A model generated the notes under the pieces. The model did not search any database and was not told where the DNA came from. It saw only the letters and a program-made list of their open reading frames with translations. The position numbers were made by a program, and so were the translations under genes. Source: Cystobacter ferrugineus (GTDB lineage: Bacteria > Myxococcota > Myxococcia > Myxococcales > Myxococcaceae). Taken from it: a DNA stretch of 64,000 nucleotides. This document shows, piece after piece, positions 35,425-44,965 of the stretch. The DNA is taken from assembly GCF_001887355.1 (NCBI RefSeq), contig NZ_MPIN01000020.1, forward strand, positions 48,297 to 112,296, in the 5' to 3' direction. The number at the start of each line of letters is the position of its first letter. Position 1 is the stretch's first letter.

Positions 35425-38073
35425 TCACGGGGGTGGATGCGGTGGCTCACTCCCTGTCCCACCCAATGACAGGTCCCCCAGGTCGAGTACTTCCCCTTCG
35501 GCCAGCCGCACGGGGCGGCTCAGGCGGCCGGAGGTGTGCTTGGCGATGATGTTCAGCACGTACTCGCCCGGGTTCAAACCGTTGATGGAGAAGCGTCCCT
35601 GGTCGAGGCTCTCGCGCATGTGGGCCGAGGAGGGATCGTTCTCGATGAACACGACCACGTCGCTCAGCGGGCCGCCGGTGGCCGCGTCCACCACCCGTCC
35701 CTGGACGGACGCGGTGCCGCGCAGGCGGATCTCCACCTCGGCCGTTTCTCCGGGGCGAGGGGTCACCTCGGCCTGTCCACGCGTGCCATCCGGTGTCTTC
35801 ACCATCAGCCGCAGGGGTTCGGCCAGCACGTCGTGGAGTTCGAAGCGCTCGCCGGGGAATTCCCAGGGGCCCTTGCCCTGGGTGAGCCATTTCTCGCCCT
35901 CGGGCTCGATGCCGAGGGCAAAGCCGCGCACGGGCTCTCCCGCGCGTGTCACCCGGCCCCGGAGCGAGGCCGCGGAGCGCAGCCTGATCACCAGGGAGCG
36001 CTCCCCCGGCTTCACGCCCGATACCCGGCCGCTCCGCCCCCCATTGAGCGCAGTGAGCTTCAGCGGACCCATGCCGGGCTCGAGGTCGGAGTCCAGGCCG
36101 AAGGAGAAGCGTCCCTCGTCGTCCGTGTACTTCGCCTGGAGAATCCCGCTCTTCTGGGGCTCGAGACCCAGGACGACGGTGGCTCGCGGAGAGGGCGCGC
36201 CATCCGGCTCGAGGACGACCCCCTCCACGAAGGACGTGGAGGCACTCTCCTCCCAGGTCAGCTCGACCCGCGCCGTCTGGCCTTCCTCCACCTGGACGTG
36301 CGTCCGTTGTGAGGTGGAGTCGCCCGCCGAGAGCAACAGCACGTAGCCGCCCGCGGGCAGCACCATCCGGAACTCTCCCTTCGCCCCCACCCGGGCCTGC
36401 TGGAAGTCCTGTGCGCCGAAGGGGCTCTTCTCGTTCCGCGCGGCGATGACCTCCAGGGGCTCGGAGGGCAGCGCGCCGCGGGCCGCCCGCACCACGCCTT
36501 CCACGATGCCCGTGCCCTCCAGGGTGAAGTCCAGCCGGGCCGTGCCCTCCTCCGGGATATCCACCCAGTGGGTGATTCCTTGGGTCGCCTCTTCCCGGCG
36601 GGCGGTGAGCGACTGGTGGCCCGCATTCAATCCCTCGAGCCGGTAGTGTCCCGTGGCATCGGTCCGGGACTCGAGGGGCGTGGATTCCAGCTCCCCCGGC
36701 CCGCGGTTGGGCGCGATCACCCGTGCCCCCGCCACCGGTTGTCCGGCCACGTCGCGCACCCATCCCTCCACCACCCCCAGACGGGTGAGCACGAGATCCA
36801 CGGAGAAGCGCTCCCGCGGCGTCACCGTCAGACCACGCCGCAGCACTGGGGTGAAGCCGGGCGCCGTCACCACCACGTCGTAGCTGCCGGGCGCGAGCCC
36901 GCCCACCCGGAAGTGCCCTGTTCCATCCGTCGACTCGCGGCCGGTGTCCCCGTTCTGTTCATAGGGGCTGACGTCGACCCGGGCCCCCACCACTGGCGCC
37001 CCCGAGCCGTGCTCCAGCACGCGTCCCTCCAGCACCGCTTCCGGGCCGAGCTGGAGCCGCAGACCGCGGATCGTCCTGCCCGCGCTCAGGGTGAGCGGCC
37101 CCTCCAGTGCCCCCGCCTGCTCGCCGAGCCGCGCGGACACGCCGTAGGTGCCGGCTTCCAACTCGACGGAGAAGCCGCCTCCGGGCCCCGTGATGACGCT
37201 CTGGGGCGACTTGCCGCTCACCCTCACCTCGGCGCCCTCGGCGGGAGCGCCTCGTGAGTCCACGACGAAGCCCTCGATGACCCCCGCCACGCTCAGCGCC
37301 ACCTCCAGCGGCTCCTTCGCGGGGAGCTTCACCGGCTCGAGCCTCAAGCGGGCGTGGCCCGGGGCCTGGGCCTCCAGCAGGTAGTCCCCGGCGGCGAGCC
37401 CCTCCACGCGGAAGCGGCCCCGTTCGTCGCTCGTCGCGTACACGCGCTCCTCGGGGGGCAACTCGGGGGGGAGTCCGGGGAGGGGGTCGCTCGGCGTCGC
37501 CGCGAGGATGAGCTGCACGAGGGGCAGCGGCTCCTTCGTTCCCTTCACCACCGTCTGGCCCACGAGGGACTGGCCCGGCTCCAGGACGAGCCGCACGGAC
37601 GTGCGCGCCTCGCCATGGGGACGCACCACGGACAGCAGCCGGGGCGCGTGGCCATTCGCGTGGACCGCCACCAGGTACGAACCGGGCCCGGAGGCGAGCC
37701 GTGCCTGTCCCCGCGCATCCGTCGAGCCCGTGCCCGCCGGCCTCCAGATGATCTCCCCGAGGTTGGGATCCCTGCGCTCACGCCAGTACAGCCGCACGCT
37801 GGCTCCGGGCAGGGGCCGCTCGGCGGCGAGCACCTCCACTTCGAGCACGCCCTCCACCTCGGAGGCGCTCGCGTCCAACGGGGGCGTCGTGTCCGTGGCC
37901 CCTCCGGCCCGCTCCCGTGAGTCGTCTGGCCGTGGCTCGGCTTGCCGTTCATCGGATGAGGAAAGCGGCGCCGACGCCTCCTGGGCCTCTGGCCTCGCCG
38001 AGAGTCCGGCCCACAGGATCGCGAGCAACGCTCCCACCAGGAGGAGGGCCGCCACGATGAGCCGCCTTCTCAT
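35425..38073 (-). CDS. Large protein of repeated carboxypeptidase-regulatory-like domains
   Basis: 882 residues. One N-terminal helix (RRRLIVAALLLVGALLAILWAG) anchors or exports it, followed by a Ser/Pro/Asp-rich linker. The rest is a row of about eight beta-sandwich repeats of the regulatory-like/CnaB style, each with a V-x-G-x-V(V) opening, a G-A-x-V middle and a T-D-x-x-G-x-F/Y-x-L/V end (ATSDERGRFRVEGLAAG; STDGTGHFRVGGLAPG; RTDATGHYRLEGLNAG). Such arrays usually sit in the envelope and act as structural or adhesive spacers; no catalytic motif is present. GAGG 7 nt before the ATG supports this start, inside a longer open frame. Divergent from the MYXO-CTERM gene. Confidence 0.8.
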   Translation of the reverse strand: MRRRLIVAALLLVGALLAILWAGLSARPEAQEASAPLSSSDERQAEPRPDDSRERAGGATDTTPPLDASASEVEGVLEVEVLAAERPLPGASVRLYWRERRDPNLGEIIWRPAGTGSTDARGQARLASGPGSYLVAVHANGHAPRLLSVVRPHGEARTSVRLVLEPGQSLVGQTVVKGTKEPLPLVQLILAATPSDPLPGLPPELPPEERVYATSDERGRFRVEGLAAGDYLLEAQAPGHARLRLEPVKLPAKEPLEVALSVAGVIEGFVVDSRGAPAEGAEVRVSGKSPQSVITGPGGGFSVELEAGTYGVSARLGEQAGALEGPLTLSAGRTIRGLRLQLGPEAVLEGRVLEHGSGAPVVGARVDVSPYEQNGDTGRESTDGTGHFRVGGLAPGSYDVVVTAPGFTPVLRRGLTVTPRERFSVDLVLTRLGVVEGWVRDVAGQPVAGARVIAPNRGPGELESTPLESRTDATGHYRLEGLNAGHQSLTARREEATQGITHWVDIPEEGTARLDFTLEGTGIVEGVVRAARGALPSEPLEVIAARNEKSPFGAQDFQQARVGAKGEFRMVLPAGGYVLLLSAGDSTSQRTHVQVEEGQTARVELTWEESASTSFVEGVVLEPDGAPSPRATVVLGLEPQKSGILQAKYTDDEGRFSFGLDSDLEPGMGPLKLTALNGGRSGRVSGVKPGERSLVIRLRSAASLRGRVTRAGEPVRGFALGIEPEGEKWLTQGKGPWEFPGERFELHDVLAEPLRLMVKTPDGTRGQAEVTPRPGETAEVEIRLRGTASVQGRVVDAATGGPLSDVVVFIENDPSSAHMRESLDQGRFSINGLNPGEYVLNIIAKHTSGRLSRPVRLAEGEVLDLGDLSLGGTGSEPPHPPP

Positions 38074-38264
38074 GTCTTTCCTCGGGGCCGGTCGTGAGGG
38101 GATCAGAGCTGGCACTCTATCCCGCGCGAACTCCTTTCCGGTGACAGCATTCTTCTCTCTCCGCACGGTTCTGGATGGGAGAGGAATTGCCGCGATGCAG
38201 CAAACTGTCGTGGGCCAATGGAGGAAAACAGGTTAAAAAGGTAACTTCTTCTCCCGGAGGAAGT

Positions 38265-38996
38265 ATGCGGTCCTCATCATTTGTTGTTGCTGGCGTCTTG
38301 GCTGCGAGTCTTTTGTCCACCCCTGCCCTGGCGAGAATCCCAGGCATCTCTGGCCGCTCTGGTAAGCCAGCCCCGGATGGGACTGCGGGCCGGACCTGCG
38401 CGACGTGCCATGCGCCGGGCGCCACCGTGCCGACCGTGGAGATCTCCGGTCCCACGTCGGTGGTGGCGGGGACGACGAACCAGTACACCTTCATCATCCG
38501 GGGTGGGCCCGCAGTGGCAGGGGGCGCCAACCTGGCGGTGGACCGGGCCGAGGCCTCACTTGGCCTGGTCGAGAACTCGGGCCTGAAGATCCTCAACGGC
38601 GAGCTGGTGCAAGCCGAGCCCACGGCGTTCTCCAATGGAGAGGTCCGCTTCGATTTCTCGATGATCGCGCCGGGCAATGGCGGCGTCGTCACGATCTACG
38701 GTGCCGGCAATTCCGTCAACGGAGACGGGACTACGGCCGGTGATGGCGTGGCGACCAAGAAGCTGGAGGTGACCGTGCAGGTCACGGACGGCACGGACGC
38801 GGGCACCGATGTCGACGCGGGCACCGATGTCGACGCGGGCACCGATGTCGACGCGGGCACCGATCCTGACCATGACCATGACCATGACCACGACGAGGAC
38901 AAGGGTGGTGGTTGCTCCTCGACGAGTGGCGCTCCCTTGCTGACGTTCGTGCTGGGTGCCGCGGGCCTGACGCTGCTGCGTCGCCGTCGCGCCTGA
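38265..38996 (+). CDS. MYXO-CTERM protein with CxxCH motif (choice-of-anchor V type)
   Basis: 243 residues. Signal peptide to ALA (near 26), then a conserved segment with TCATCHAPG, a CxxCH that could bind haem c or simply form a disulfide. A beta-rich domain follows (~50-180), then the tandem GTDVDA repeat and an acidic His/Asp run (HDHDHDHDED). The C-terminus GGGCSSTSG, a hydrophobic helix and RRRR make a MYXO-CTERM tail, a signal that leads to processing and outer-membrane or surface anchoring in myxobacteria. GGAGG 4-5 nt before the ATG supports the start. The N-terminal part resembles choice-of-anchor V proteins. Exact function unknown. Confidence 0.8.
   Translation: MRSSSFVVAGVLAASLLSTPALARIPGISGRSGKPAPDGTAGRTCATCHAPGATVPTVEISGPTSVVAGTTNQYTFIIRGGPAVAGGANLAVDRAEASLGLVENSGLKILNGELVQAEPTAFSNGEVRFDFSMIAPGNGGVVTIYGAGNSVNGDGTTAGDGVATKKLEVTVQVTDGTDAGTDVDAGTDVDAGTDVDAGTDPDHDHDHDHDEDKGGGCSSTSGAPLLTFVLGAAGLTLLRRRRA
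38796..38894 (+). repeat. In-frame tandem repeats (18 bp, then 6 bp)
   Basis: Three perfect copies of GACGCGGGCACCGATGTC plus a fourth variant copy (38796-38867), followed by a run of GACCAT-type hexamers to 38894. They encode Asp-Ala-Gly-Thr-Asp-Val units and then an Asp-His string. The perfect 18-bp copies suggest recent slippage, so length probably varies between strains. Confidence 0.9.
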
Positions 38997-39076
38997 GCCT
39001 TCCTTCCCCTCCGCCTCGTTTCGTCTCCGAGTCTCCCGTGCCGCTTCTTCCCCTCTCGAACGCTCCTCGCTCCTCG

Positions 39077-40042
39077 ATGCTCCGTCTGGGCGGTGCCTTG
39101 TTGTCCGCCCTCCTGGTGTTCGTCACGCCGGATGCCCTGGCTGCGTCCAAGTCCAGGTCCAAGTCCAAGAGCACCCGGACTCGGAGCGGCACGTCCAAGG
39201 TTGCTCCCGTGACTCCCGAGCCGCAGCCGGCGCCCGCTGCGGAGCCCGCGTCCGAGAAGCAGGAGGCGAAAGAGGCGGAGGCGGAGGCGGCTCCCGTGGT
39301 TCCCGTGGAGCAGCCCCGTCCCGTGGTGGCGGCCAAGCCCGCCGCCGTGGCCCGGCCCGCTCCAGCCCCTCGTGCCACTCCGGCGGCGGCCCGGCCCTCC
39401 GAGTCATCCTCGAAGGCCACCGCGGGCCGGATGCGCATCGGCGTGGGTCCGGATCTCTTCCTGGAGAGCGCGAAGCTCAACGGCGAGCAGTTCATCAACA
39501 TCTCGCGCCGGGACGAGTCCTTCGACTACTCGAGCGCGGGCTTCGTCTCCGCCACCCTCTGGTTGAACACGTCCGTGCCCTCGGTGAGCCAGCGGCTGCG
39601 GGTGGGCGCCGGGGCGCGCATCTTCGGCAACTACGGTGCGGGGGGCGACCGGACGTTCGGCTTCGGCCTGCTCAACGAGGCCTTCGCCTTCGCGGAGTAC
39701 GGGCTGCCGGTGGCGGACAAGATGGAGGTCGTCTTCGCCGCGCGCGGGGGCATCTCCTTGCTGGTTCCCGGCCAGGAGTTCGCGGAGGAGATCCGCCGGC
39801 TGCAGGAGCAGGGCGTGGGCGTGTGGAGCGTGCCGCGCGTGGGCTGGCTCGTGGGCCCCTCCGTGGGCGCTCGCCGGCGCATGACGGAGCGCATCCTGCT
39901 GCGCGCGGACATCCTCGCCCAGGTCCAGCAGCAGTACCTCTTCGCCACGAGCGAGGACATCGACGGGCTGCGCTACACCAAGAACTGGAGCACCCTGGCG
40001 CTGCGCCTGGGGCTCTCGCTCGGGGTCGAGTTTGACTTCTGA
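39077..40042 (+). CDS. Outer-membrane beta-barrel protein with Pro/Ala/Lys-rich linker
   Basis: 321 residues. Signal peptide (ALLSALLVFVTPDALA), a basic stretch (SKSRSKSKSTR), then a long Pro/Ala/Glu linker (~45-115), and a C-terminal domain of alternating beta strands (MRIGVGPDLFLE…RLRVGAGARIFG…LRLGLSLGVEFDF). The terminal aromatic residue after a beta strand is the usual BAM recognition signal, so an outer-membrane barrel of roughly eight strands is likely. The linker may span to peptidoglycan. Start ATG 39077 was chosen for the signal peptide. No family name recognised. Confidence 0.7.
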   Translation: MLRLGGALLSALLVFVTPDALAASKSRSKSKSTRTRSGTSKVAPVTPEPQPAPAAEPASEKQEAKEAEAEAAPVVPVEQPRPVVAAKPAAVARPAPAPRATPAAARPSESSSKATAGRMRIGVGPDLFLESAKLNGEQFINISRRDESFDYSSAGFVSATLWLNTSVPSVSQRLRVGAGARIFGNYGAGGDRTFGFGLLNEAFAFAEYGLPVADKMEVVFAARGGISLLVPGQEFAEEIRRLQEQGVGVWSVPRVGWLVGPSVGARRRMTERILLRADILAQVQQQYLFATSEDIDGLRYTKNWSTLALRLGLSLGVEFDF

Positions 40043-40073
40043 ATCCCTCTCTACCTGCCTCCGGGAGCCGCGA

Positions 40074-41870
40074 ATGACCGTGTCTCGTCCGCTCTTGTTT
40101 TCACTGCTCGCGGCGCTGGCCGCGTGTCAGCCCACCTACGTCTTCGAGCCCGACCAGCTCGCCTCCGGGCCGGGGGCCATGGTGGGCAATGGCGCGCCGC
40201 TCACCTCGGGGGACTTCCCGGGCGGGGATGATGTCCTGCCGGCGGCTCGGCAGGTGACTCCGCCCAACGAGACGCGCCCGCCGGACTGTGACGCGGGGTG
40301 CGTGGCGTATTGCAATGGCGCGGGCCTGACCAACCCCATCAATCGCGGGTTGTGCCGGAGCCTGTGGGGCGTGGGTCTGGCGCCCCGGCCCATCTCCTTC
40401 TCCGAGGCGTGCCGCCGGCTCTTCGTGGACATGCTGGGGCGCGTGCCGGACGCGGCCGAGGCCGAGGCCACGTGCGCGGGCGGGTGGGGTGACACGGTGA
40501 AGCGGTTGATGGCCAGCGACGAGTTCATCCTCGTCCAGCAGCGCCACGCCGCGGATCGCTTCCTCTACGCCAACCAGGTGGCGAGCCTCCAGTCCATCTA
40601 CGACATGGATCGGCTGGTGGCGAAGCTGCACCGGGGGCTCGTGCCGTACGATCTCTTCGCGTCGGTGGTGAGCGCCCACCCGGTGTTCACCCGCCGCTAT
40701 GCCGACCCGGGGGACAAGGCCGAGGCGCTCTTCCGCCAGTTCCTGGGGCGTCCGCCCTTCGAGCACGAGCGCGCGGACATGTCCCGGCTCTACCGGCTCT
40801 GGTACTCGGGCTACTACGACCATCCCCAGCTTGGCATGCGCCTGCCGGACGCCTTCGTGCGCTTCCGCTGCCTGGACAAGGAAGGGAAGGTGAACGACGC
40901 GGCCCGGGGCGAGTGCGCCAGTGTGTTGTGGGGCTACAACGAGCTCATCTTCACCCCGGACCTGCGTGCCGCGCGCGACCCGAGCCTCAACAACGAGCTG
41001 ACGCTGTGGAGTGGTCTGCTCTCGGCGGAGGAGTGGGCGCAGCTTCAGATTCCCGGCCGCATCCTCGCGAGGGACTTGTCCTTCTGGGAGCGCGCGGTGG
41101 ATGACGTGCTCGTGCAGTACCTGGGCTATGACTTGCCGGCGCTCGTGCCCGAGGTGCGTGGGGAGCTGGTGCGCTGGCTGCTCGAGAACCACGGCGACAT
41201 CCGCTCGGTGCACTACGCGGTGGCCACCTCGGTGGCCTACCTCCAGTCCGCCGAGGGCGCGGCGGACTCCACCTACCGCTGGGCCTACGGGCCACTCAAG
41301 CAGGTGGACGCCGAGGTGTGGATCGACTCGCTCGCGCGTCAGACGGGCTACGAGCTGCCCGGCTGCGACCACCGCATCAGCCAGCCCGAGTCCCTGCTCA
41401 CCGCGGGCAGCATCGCCGGCTACCGTGTGCTGGCCGAGTCGCGCTGGAAGACGAACGACAAGGGCAATGTGGACAAGCGCTACTCGGACCTGGCGCGCAC
41501 GCTGGGCGGCTGTCCGGAGAACGTGGTGGGAGGCCGCTTCCGCGTGGTGAGCATCCTCACCACCGCCACCCAGCTCTCCTTCGTGCAGTCGCTGTGCAAC
41601 CCCACGTTGGATCCGAAGATCAAAGGCGCGGACGTGGCGCGGCTGCTGCCCGAGGGCATGAACTCCACGCTCGCCGTGAGCGAAGAGGTGGGCGAGCGCA
41701 TCGCCACCCATCAGTACCGGCTGTTGCTGGGCCGCTCGCCGGACGCCACGGAGGTGGCCGAGGCACGCGAGGCGGGCCGCGAGTGCGCGCTCACGCGCTG
41801 CTCGGCCGAGGAGTTCGCCCGTCCCTACTGCTTCGCGCTGCTGTCGAGCGCCGAGCGCATCTTCTACTGA
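40074..41870 (+). CDS. Large lipoprotein, first gene of a DUF1501 operon
   Basis: 598 residues. Signal peptide with lipobox LAAC (near residue 18); GGGAG-type site 7 nt before the ATG. The mature part is helical and Arg/Leu-rich, with repeated R-L-F-V-D-M-L-G-R-x-P-D and LFRQFLGRPPFEHERAD segments resembling the helical repeats of DUF1592/DUF1800-type proteins that accompany DUF1501 genes. Ten or so cysteines suggest disulfides. The DUF1501 gene starts 16 bp downstream, then a CxxCH lipoprotein overlaps, so the three form one operon and probably one envelope complex. The biochemical role of these operons is not known to me. Confidence 0.7.
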   Translation: MTVSRPLLFSLLAALAACQPTYVFEPDQLASGPGAMVGNGAPLTSGDFPGGDDVLPAARQVTPPNETRPPDCDAGCVAYCNGAGLTNPINRGLCRSLWGVGLAPRPISFSEACRRLFVDMLGRVPDAAEAEATCAGGWGDTVKRLMASDEFILVQQRHAADRFLYANQVASLQSIYDMDRLVAKLHRGLVPYDLFASVVSAHPVFTRRYADPGDKAEALFRQFLGRPPFEHERADMSRLYRLWYSGYYDHPQLGMRLPDAFVRFRCLDKEGKVNDAARGECASVLWGYNELIFTPDLRAARDPSLNNELTLWSGLLSAEEWAQLQIPGRILARDLSFWERAVDDVLVQYLGYDLPALVPEVRGELVRWLLENHGDIRSVHYAVATSVAYLQSAEGAADSTYRWAYGPLKQVDAEVWIDSLARQTGYELPGCDHRISQPESLLTAGSIAGYRVLAESRWKTNDKGNVDKRYSDLARTLGGCPENVVGGRFRVVSILTTATQLSFVQSLCNPTLDPKIKGADVARLLPEGMNSTLAVSEEVGERIATHQYRLLLGRSPDATEVAEAREAGRECALTRCSAEEFARPYCFALLSSAERIFY

Positions 41871-41886
41871 CCCCGGAGCCCCTTCC

Positions 41887-43299
41887 ATGTCCGATCCCAA
41901 AGACTCGAAGCCACCGTCCCCGGGCCGCCGCCAGCTCCTCCAGGGCCTGGGCGCGGGGGCCGCCGCGCTGGCCTTCCCCCACCTGTGGTTGCCGCGCACG
42001 GCGCTCGCCCAGACGAACGGGCGCGGCCGTGTGCGCCACCTCATCTACATCCGCCTGTCCGGCGGCTTCCGCTTCACCACCGCCTTCAACTCGGACGTGG
42101 CCGACGAGTTCAACCCGTTTGGCCGCTCGGACAAGCGCGCCGCGGGCACCGAGTGGGGCGTGGGCAAGCTGCTGGAGCGCGCGAGCTGGCTCGAGGGCGA
42201 GCCGTCCAAGGCCCGGCGCGATCTGGGCATGAAGCCGGTGGCGGAGTTCTCCAATGAAATCTGCGTGCTGCCGTGCGTGGACCACGAGCCCTTCTCGGCG
42301 CGCGCGGACGGAGGTCATGGCACGGGCCTGGAGCGCTTCCTCACGGGGTACGTGGGGGGAGCCACGGGTTTCCTCTCGTACGTGAACTACGGGGTGCGCG
42401 GGCGGGTGGTGGAAGAGGCGGCCAAGGGCAACACCATCCTTCCGGCCTTCAGCCTCGGCGAGGCGGGCATGGCGACGGGGGCGGGCACCTACGCCACCTA
42501 TCGGCCTCCGGTGCTGGAGGGCAGCGGCTTCCAGGGCTTCGGCGCGGATCCGAGCGCGGGCCTGCCCCCGTGGGCGGCCAAGGTGACCACCGAGGTGGAC
42601 AACCGCTACCGCGCGCGGCTGCACCTGCCGTTGCGCGGCGGCGTGGACACCTACCAGCAGACGCGCAAGGCCACGAGCGACTACGGGAAGATCTTCCGTG
42701 ACCCCATGCTCCGGGTGACCGCCGACTCCGACGACGTGGTGGATGGCATCACCAACCGCCAGCTCCGCACCATCTTCGGCACCGACACCACGGGCCAGCG
42801 CGCGGCGCTCGCGCTGCGCCTGTTCCACTTCGGCTGCCCGGCGGTGTTCCTCAACCAGGGCGGCTACGACTACCACTCGCGCGAGGACGCGGAGCTGCCG
42901 GACGAGCTGGACGGCGCCAACCGGCTGGTGAGCGGCCTGCGCACGGCGCTCAAGATGATGCAGCACCCCGAGGGCGGCACGTACTGGGACAAGACGCTGG
43001 TGGTGCTCGGCAGCGAGTTCGGCCGCACCACGGGCGGCAGCCGCTTCAACTCCGCCAACGGCAGTGACCACGGCAGCGATCTGGCCACCCGGTGGATGTC
43101 CATGCCCTTCATGGGCGGCGTCATCAGCGAGGCGGGCAAGGGCGGCAAGAGCCTCGGCACGGTGCGCGGCTCGGACCTCAAGGCCACCGGCAAGGTGTAC
43201 TCGTACCGCTCGGTCCTCAAGACGATGATGGATCTGCTCGGCGCCGACCACGAGGGCATCTTCCCCGCGGATGCCCCCATCCAGGACTTCTTCTCATGA
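41887..43299 (+). CDS. Tat-exported DUF1501 family protein
   Basis: 470 residues. Tat signal: PGRRQLLQGLGAGAAALAF with the twin Arg, cleaved near RTALA. The mature part is the alkaline-phosphatase-like fold of DUF1501: SGGFRFTTAFN near the front, the VDHEP segment, GYDYHSREDAELPDELDGAN, and LVVLGSEFGRTTGGSRFN with GSDHGSD at the end, matching metal-site regions of sulfatase/phosphatase folds. Tat export suggests it folds with metal in the cytoplasm first. Substrate unknown. Its stop overlaps the next ATG by 4 nt. Confidence 0.85.
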   Translation: MSDPKDSKPPSPGRRQLLQGLGAGAAALAFPHLWLPRTALAQTNGRGRVRHLIYIRLSGGFRFTTAFNSDVADEFNPFGRSDKRAAGTEWGVGKLLERASWLEGEPSKARRDLGMKPVAEFSNEICVLPCVDHEPFSARADGGHGTGLERFLTGYVGGATGFLSYVNYGVRGRVVEEAAKGNTILPAFSLGEAGMATGAGTYATYRPPVLEGSGFQGFGADPSAGLPPWAAKVTTEVDNRYRARLHLPLRGGVDTYQQTRKATSDYGKIFRDPMLRVTADSDDVVDGITNRQLRTIFGTDTTGQRAALALRLFHFGCPAVFLNQGGYDYHSREDAELPDELDGANRLVSGLRTALKMMQHPEGGTYWDKTLVVLGSEFGRTTGGSRFNSANGSDHGSDLATRWMSMPFMGGVISEAGKGGKSLGTVRGSDLKATGKVYSYRSVLKTMMDLLGADHEGIFPADAPIQDFFS

Positions 43300-44663
43300 C
43301 GCGCTCTCCACTCGCCGCCTCCCTCGCCGCCCTGGCGCTCGCCTGTGGTGGGGGCTCGGGTTCGAACCCGACCGATCCGGGCACCATCCCCTTCGAGCCG
43401 GAGCGCCCCTCGCCGGCTCCCACGGGGAGCACGCCCACGTACACGGGCTCGGATCCGGACGTGAAGGCCGCCCAGCTCACCTACGCCACCGGGCTCGACC
43501 TGCACCGCAAGCTGGTGATGCGCACGTGCAGCGGCTCCAACGGCGTGTGCCACAACCAGAAGGAATACCCGGACCTGCACACGGCGGGCACCTTCCTGGC
43601 CTCCATCGGCGCGCCGTGCAACGTGCAGTCCGGCAACTGGAACGGCGTGTTCGACCGGTGCGAGCGCCTGGGCGACCGCTTCCGCTTCACCGAGCAGGCC
43701 ATCAAGGAGAACGAGATCGGCTGGTTCGAGCTGATTCCAGGAGAGACGCCCAAGCTGGACCCCAAGGGCACCCGGCCGGACGCCGGCACTCCGGGATTGC
43801 ACCTGTACGTGCACGACGCGGTGCAGGTCACCCAGCCGCGCATCTTCTCCACGGGCACGTTCGTGCGCACCTTCATCAATGACGCGGGCGAGGTGCAGGA
43901 TCTCGCCTTCGCCAGCTACCGCACGAACTGGTGGGTGCTGGATGACGGGCGCCACCTCTTCGCCGAGGTGGGCGACTACCAGCGCGATACCGTGGAGGGC
44001 CTGGTGGCCAGCGGCATCGTCCAGGGCGATCAGAACCGCAACGGGGTGTATGGCGCGCGCACGGGCACCACCGTGCCGCTCATCAACCCGGGCAAGCCCG
44101 AGGAGAGCTACCTCGTGGCGCGCCTGCGCGGCTCCATGAATCAGGCGTCCATCCCCGGCACGCGCATGCCCCTGGCCAACCAGCCCCCGTCCGTGCAGGA
44201 CATGCTGGCGCTCATGTGCTTCATCGAGGGATTGGATTCCAAGGCCCGCCAGTGGAGCCTGGAGTCCTCCATCGACTACACGAAGTGCTCGTACTCGGCC
44301 AACCCGCAGTCGCTCAACCTCGCGGGCTCCGGCGCCACCTGGAGCAAGGGCGTGCTGCCCATCCTCCAGTCCAACTGCGGCGGGTGCCATGGCGGCGACA
44401 ACCCCCAGGGCGGGTTGAACCTGCTCGGCTCGGCCCATGACGTCTACCTGCGTCTGATGAAACCCTCGGCCCAGCAGCCCACCCTGGCGCTGATCCAACC
44501 GGGCGTTCCCAATCAAAGCTACTTGTGGCGCAAGCTCTCCGGTGACGGCTCCATCACCGGCGCGCGCATGCCCATCAACCCGCTCAATGGCAACGCCTCG
44601 CTCCCCGCCGACCAGCTCAACAGCATCCAGGAGTGGATCAGCTTCAACGCGCTCGAGAACTGA
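43296..44663 (+). CDS. CxxCH-containing lipoprotein of the DUF1501 operon
   Basis: 455 residues. Lipobox LALAC near residue 16; then low-complexity Gly/Ser/Pro. One canonical CxxCH, NCGGCHGGDN near residue 367, likely a c-type haem site; an upstream CSGSNGVCHN has the His but wrong spacing. C-terminal region LNLLGSAHDVYLRL…SGDGSITGARMP resembles the cytochrome c-like domains of planctomycete-type DUF1588/PSC proteins. Translation is coupled to the DUF1501 gene. It may pass electrons or act as a structural partner; neither can be seen directly. Confidence 0.75.
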   Translation: MTRSPLAASLAALALACGGGSGSNPTDPGTIPFEPERPSPAPTGSTPTYTGSDPDVKAAQLTYATGLDLHRKLVMRTCSGSNGVCHNQKEYPDLHTAGTFLASIGAPCNVQSGNWNGVFDRCERLGDRFRFTEQAIKENEIGWFELIPGETPKLDPKGTRPDAGTPGLHLYVHDAVQVTQPRIFSTGTFVRTFINDAGEVQDLAFASYRTNWWVLDDGRHLFAEVGDYQRDTVEGLVASGIVQGDQNRNGVYGARTGTTVPLINPGKPEESYLVARLRGSMNQASIPGTRMPLANQPPSVQDMLALMCFIEGLDSKARQWSLESSIDYTKCSYSANPQSLNLAGSGATWSKGVLPILQSNCGGCHGGDNPQGGLNLLGSAHDVYLRLMKPSAQQPTLALIQPGVPNQSYLWRKLSGDGSITGARMPINPLNGNASLPADQLNSIQEWISFNALEN

Positions 44664-44965
44664 GCGCGCCGGGAGCGCGGGCCACTCACCGCCCGCGCCT
44701 TCCCAAAGGGTGGGTGCTCCTCACACCCGTCCCTTCATCGGGCCTGATCCCTCCAGGGGTTGCAGCGTTGCTCAGGCGACAATCCGGCTCGGCTGAAAAA
44801 TAACATGAAGAACGGAATTCATTTCCGGCGCGGTCTCAGTGTAGAAAAGCGGCTACCCGTCTTGTACCGGACTTTCCTGGTTTCCAAGAGTCGGGTGTCC
44901 TGCGAATGAGGCGGCGAGCTCGTGTTCACCGCTCCACCAGTGCAGCCCATCGAGGGAGGGTCTGG
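44664..44965 (+). promoter_or_regulatory. 302-bp intergenic region upstream of the Kelch lipoprotein
   Basis: No gene is seen. It contains an A/T-rich patch (near 44795-44850, including AAAAATAACATGAAG) that stands out from the GC-rich surroundings and is the likely promoter region of the next gene. GAGGGAGGG near 44952-44960 is its ribosome-binding site. No clear -35/-10 pair was assigned. Confidence 0.4.

Noticed and set aside
38796-38894. CRISPR-like repeat array
   Set aside because: Repeats are directly adjacent without spacers and translate in frame inside a MYXO-CTERM protein.
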